Source: Methanobacteriota archaeon (GTDB taxonomy: Archaea; Thermoplasmatota; Thermoplasmata; RBG-16-68-12; EA-27). From it: 5,680 nucleotides of DNA. Positions 5,260 to 5,680 of the stretch are shown in pieces. Both the position numbers and the translations under genes were made by a program. The DNA lies in assembly GCA_016207545.1 (NCBI GenBank), contig JACQPO010000050.1, positions 1-5,680 on the forward strand, given 5' to 3'. Positions within the stretch are counted from its first letter, which is position 1. Every line of letters begins with the position of its first letter. The notes under the pieces were generated by a model that was not told the origin of the DNA, made no database searches, and saw only the letters and a list, made by a program, of their open reading frames with translations.

Positions 5260-5565
5260 CTAAAAGGTTTGTCGGCGCGAAGACCGCCGCCGCGGAAACT
5301 TCTCGGGGTTCAGGCGGTAGTAGTCGTACAGGATTGCGATGGCGAGCGCGAATCCGAGCACGACCCAGTCGGCGAGCGCGATTCGGGCGGCGAAGCCCGT
5401 CAAGGCGGCGGGGACCAAGAGGAGGACAAGGAAGGCGAGCCAGACCGCGGCGCGCACGAGGCGGCTCCTCGGGTTGCGGCCGAGCCGCTCGAGCACCGCG
5501 GGGACGACGACGAAGGGGATGAGCAGGGCCGCCGCGACCGCAAGGACGACGCGCCAGTCGACCAC
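5260..5565 (-). CDS. Small three-helix membrane protein of unknown function
   Basis: This 101-residue protein starts with GTG 5565-5563, the only usual start codon in this frame between the upstream gene's stop and the first membrane helix. Three hydrophobic helices are visible at about residues 5-25, 37-59 and 63-82, separated by a basic loop (RLGRNPRSR) and a short turn. It ends in a strongly basic tail (RRRSSRRQ) after the YDYYRLNPEKF motif. By the positive-inside rule the first loop and the tail would be cytoplasmic. I do not recognise a family. It lies 60 nt downstream of the stop of the gene entering from the right, in the same direction, with no TATA-like element at the usual spacing, so it is probably transcribed with that gene. 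The permease remnant follows in the same reading frame directly after its TAG. Confidence 0.7.
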   Translation of the reverse strand: MVDWRVVLAVAAALLIPFVVVPAVLERLGRNPRSRLVRAAVWLAFLVLLLVPAALTGFAARIALADWVVLGFALAIAILYDYYRLNPEKFPRRRSSRRQTF

Positions 5566-5625
5566 GGGCTCGAGAAGCGCAGCACGGGGATGAGGGTTCC
5601 GGCGTCGTACGTGCAGTGCGCACGT

Positions 5626-5680
5626 TCACTCCCCTCCCCCCGAAGGGAGGACGCGATGCGCCGCCTCGGCGAGCCCGTGC
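5626..5680 (-). CDS. C-terminal end of a gene entering from the right edge
   Basis: The minus-strand frame reading HGLAEAAHRVLPSGGGE ends at TGA 5628-5626. Only 17 codons are present, so no function can be assigned. It is chosen over the other two frames because its residues look like an ordinary helix plus tail, while the others are Arg/Ser/Gly-rich and run on into regions clearly coding in another frame. It would be the upstream partner of the three-helix membrane protein. Confidence 0.4.
   Translation of the reverse strand, partial: HGLAEAAHRVLPSGGGE

Noticed and set aside
5062..5565. Readthrough of the TAG at 5262-5260 (for example as pyrrolysine) joining the three-helix protein to the permease-like segment.
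   Set aside because: The frame is shared, but TAG ends most genes in this window, including two conserved ones at their expected lengths, so TAG clearly acts as a normal stop. The basic tail before it also looks like a natural C-terminus.
5189..5629. A 146-codon minus-strand frame starting with GTG that overlaps the upstream stop as GTGA behind a purine-rich GGAGGGGA.
   Set aside because: The overlap looks like translational coupling, but the product is extremely Arg/Pro/Ala-rich and lies out of frame over the convincing three-helix membrane protein. It is a high-GC shadow frame.
5566..5680. G-rich tract (minus-strand GGGGGGAGGGGAG) as a G-quadruplex or terminator.
   Set aside because: It lies within the last codons of the gene from the right edge and has neither four spaced G-runs of a clear quadruplex nor a T-tract, so neither call is supported.
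1..5680. tRNA, rRNA, CRISPR repeats, insertion sequences or riboswitches, including a TPP riboswitch near the thiamine-binding gene.
   Set aside because: I saw no regularly spaced repeats, transposase motifs, cloverleaf-like sequences or conserved riboswitch cores; the spacers are too short for most of these elements.

Overview
The window looks like chromosomal DNA from a GC-rich archaeon. Four things point that way: a KaiC-type RecA-fold ATPase with close relatives mainly in Euryarchaeota and Thermoplasmata, a hexulose-6-phosphate synthase fused to an RraA domain (a fusion known from archaea), an MTH1187-family thiamine-binding protein, and start codons that mostly lack a Shine-Dalgarno site but have a TATA-like element centred close to 27 nt upstream, as in leaderless archaeal transcripts. 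A Thermoplasmatota-type lineage is my best guess; that is inference, and the sequence alone does not settle it.

Layout, left to right. Positions 1-936 (minus strand) hold a KaiC-like ATPase followed by the beginning of a second, probably related protein that runs off the left edge and seems to lack a working P-loop. A short divergent promoter region (937-1039) separates this from the plus-strand Hps-RraA fusion (1040-2347). That gene converges on a minus-strand MTH1187-family gene (2344-2637), and the two stop codons share one CTAG. A 60-nt divergent region (2638-2697) then leads to a plus-strand larB-like gene (2698-3447). It converges on a minus-strand site-2-type zinc metalloprotease gene (3444-4148), again sharing a CTAG. 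The protease gene follows directly on a minus-strand gene for a protein with eight CxxC knuckles and a helix-hairpin-helix segment (4149-5006), with no base between stop and start. Farther right on the minus strand are an apparent C-terminal remnant of an ABC-2 type permease (5062-5259), a 101-residue three-helix membrane protein (5260-5565), and the last 17 codons of a gene entering from the right edge (5626-5680).

Working together: the Hps half belongs to the ribulose monophosphate route, which archaea without an oxidative pentose phosphate pathway use to make ribulose 5-phosphate or to handle formaldehyde. LarB starts synthesis of the nickel-pincer nucleotide cofactor, but no larA, larC or larE partner is visible here. 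The zinc-ribbon protein and the membrane protease are probably co-transcribed and may form a regulatory or scaffold/protease pair; that is inference. No rRNA, tRNA, CRISPR array, insertion sequence or integrase was seen, and no gene-free stretch exceeds about 110 bases. Packing is tight and I saw no clear T-tract terminators at the gene ends.
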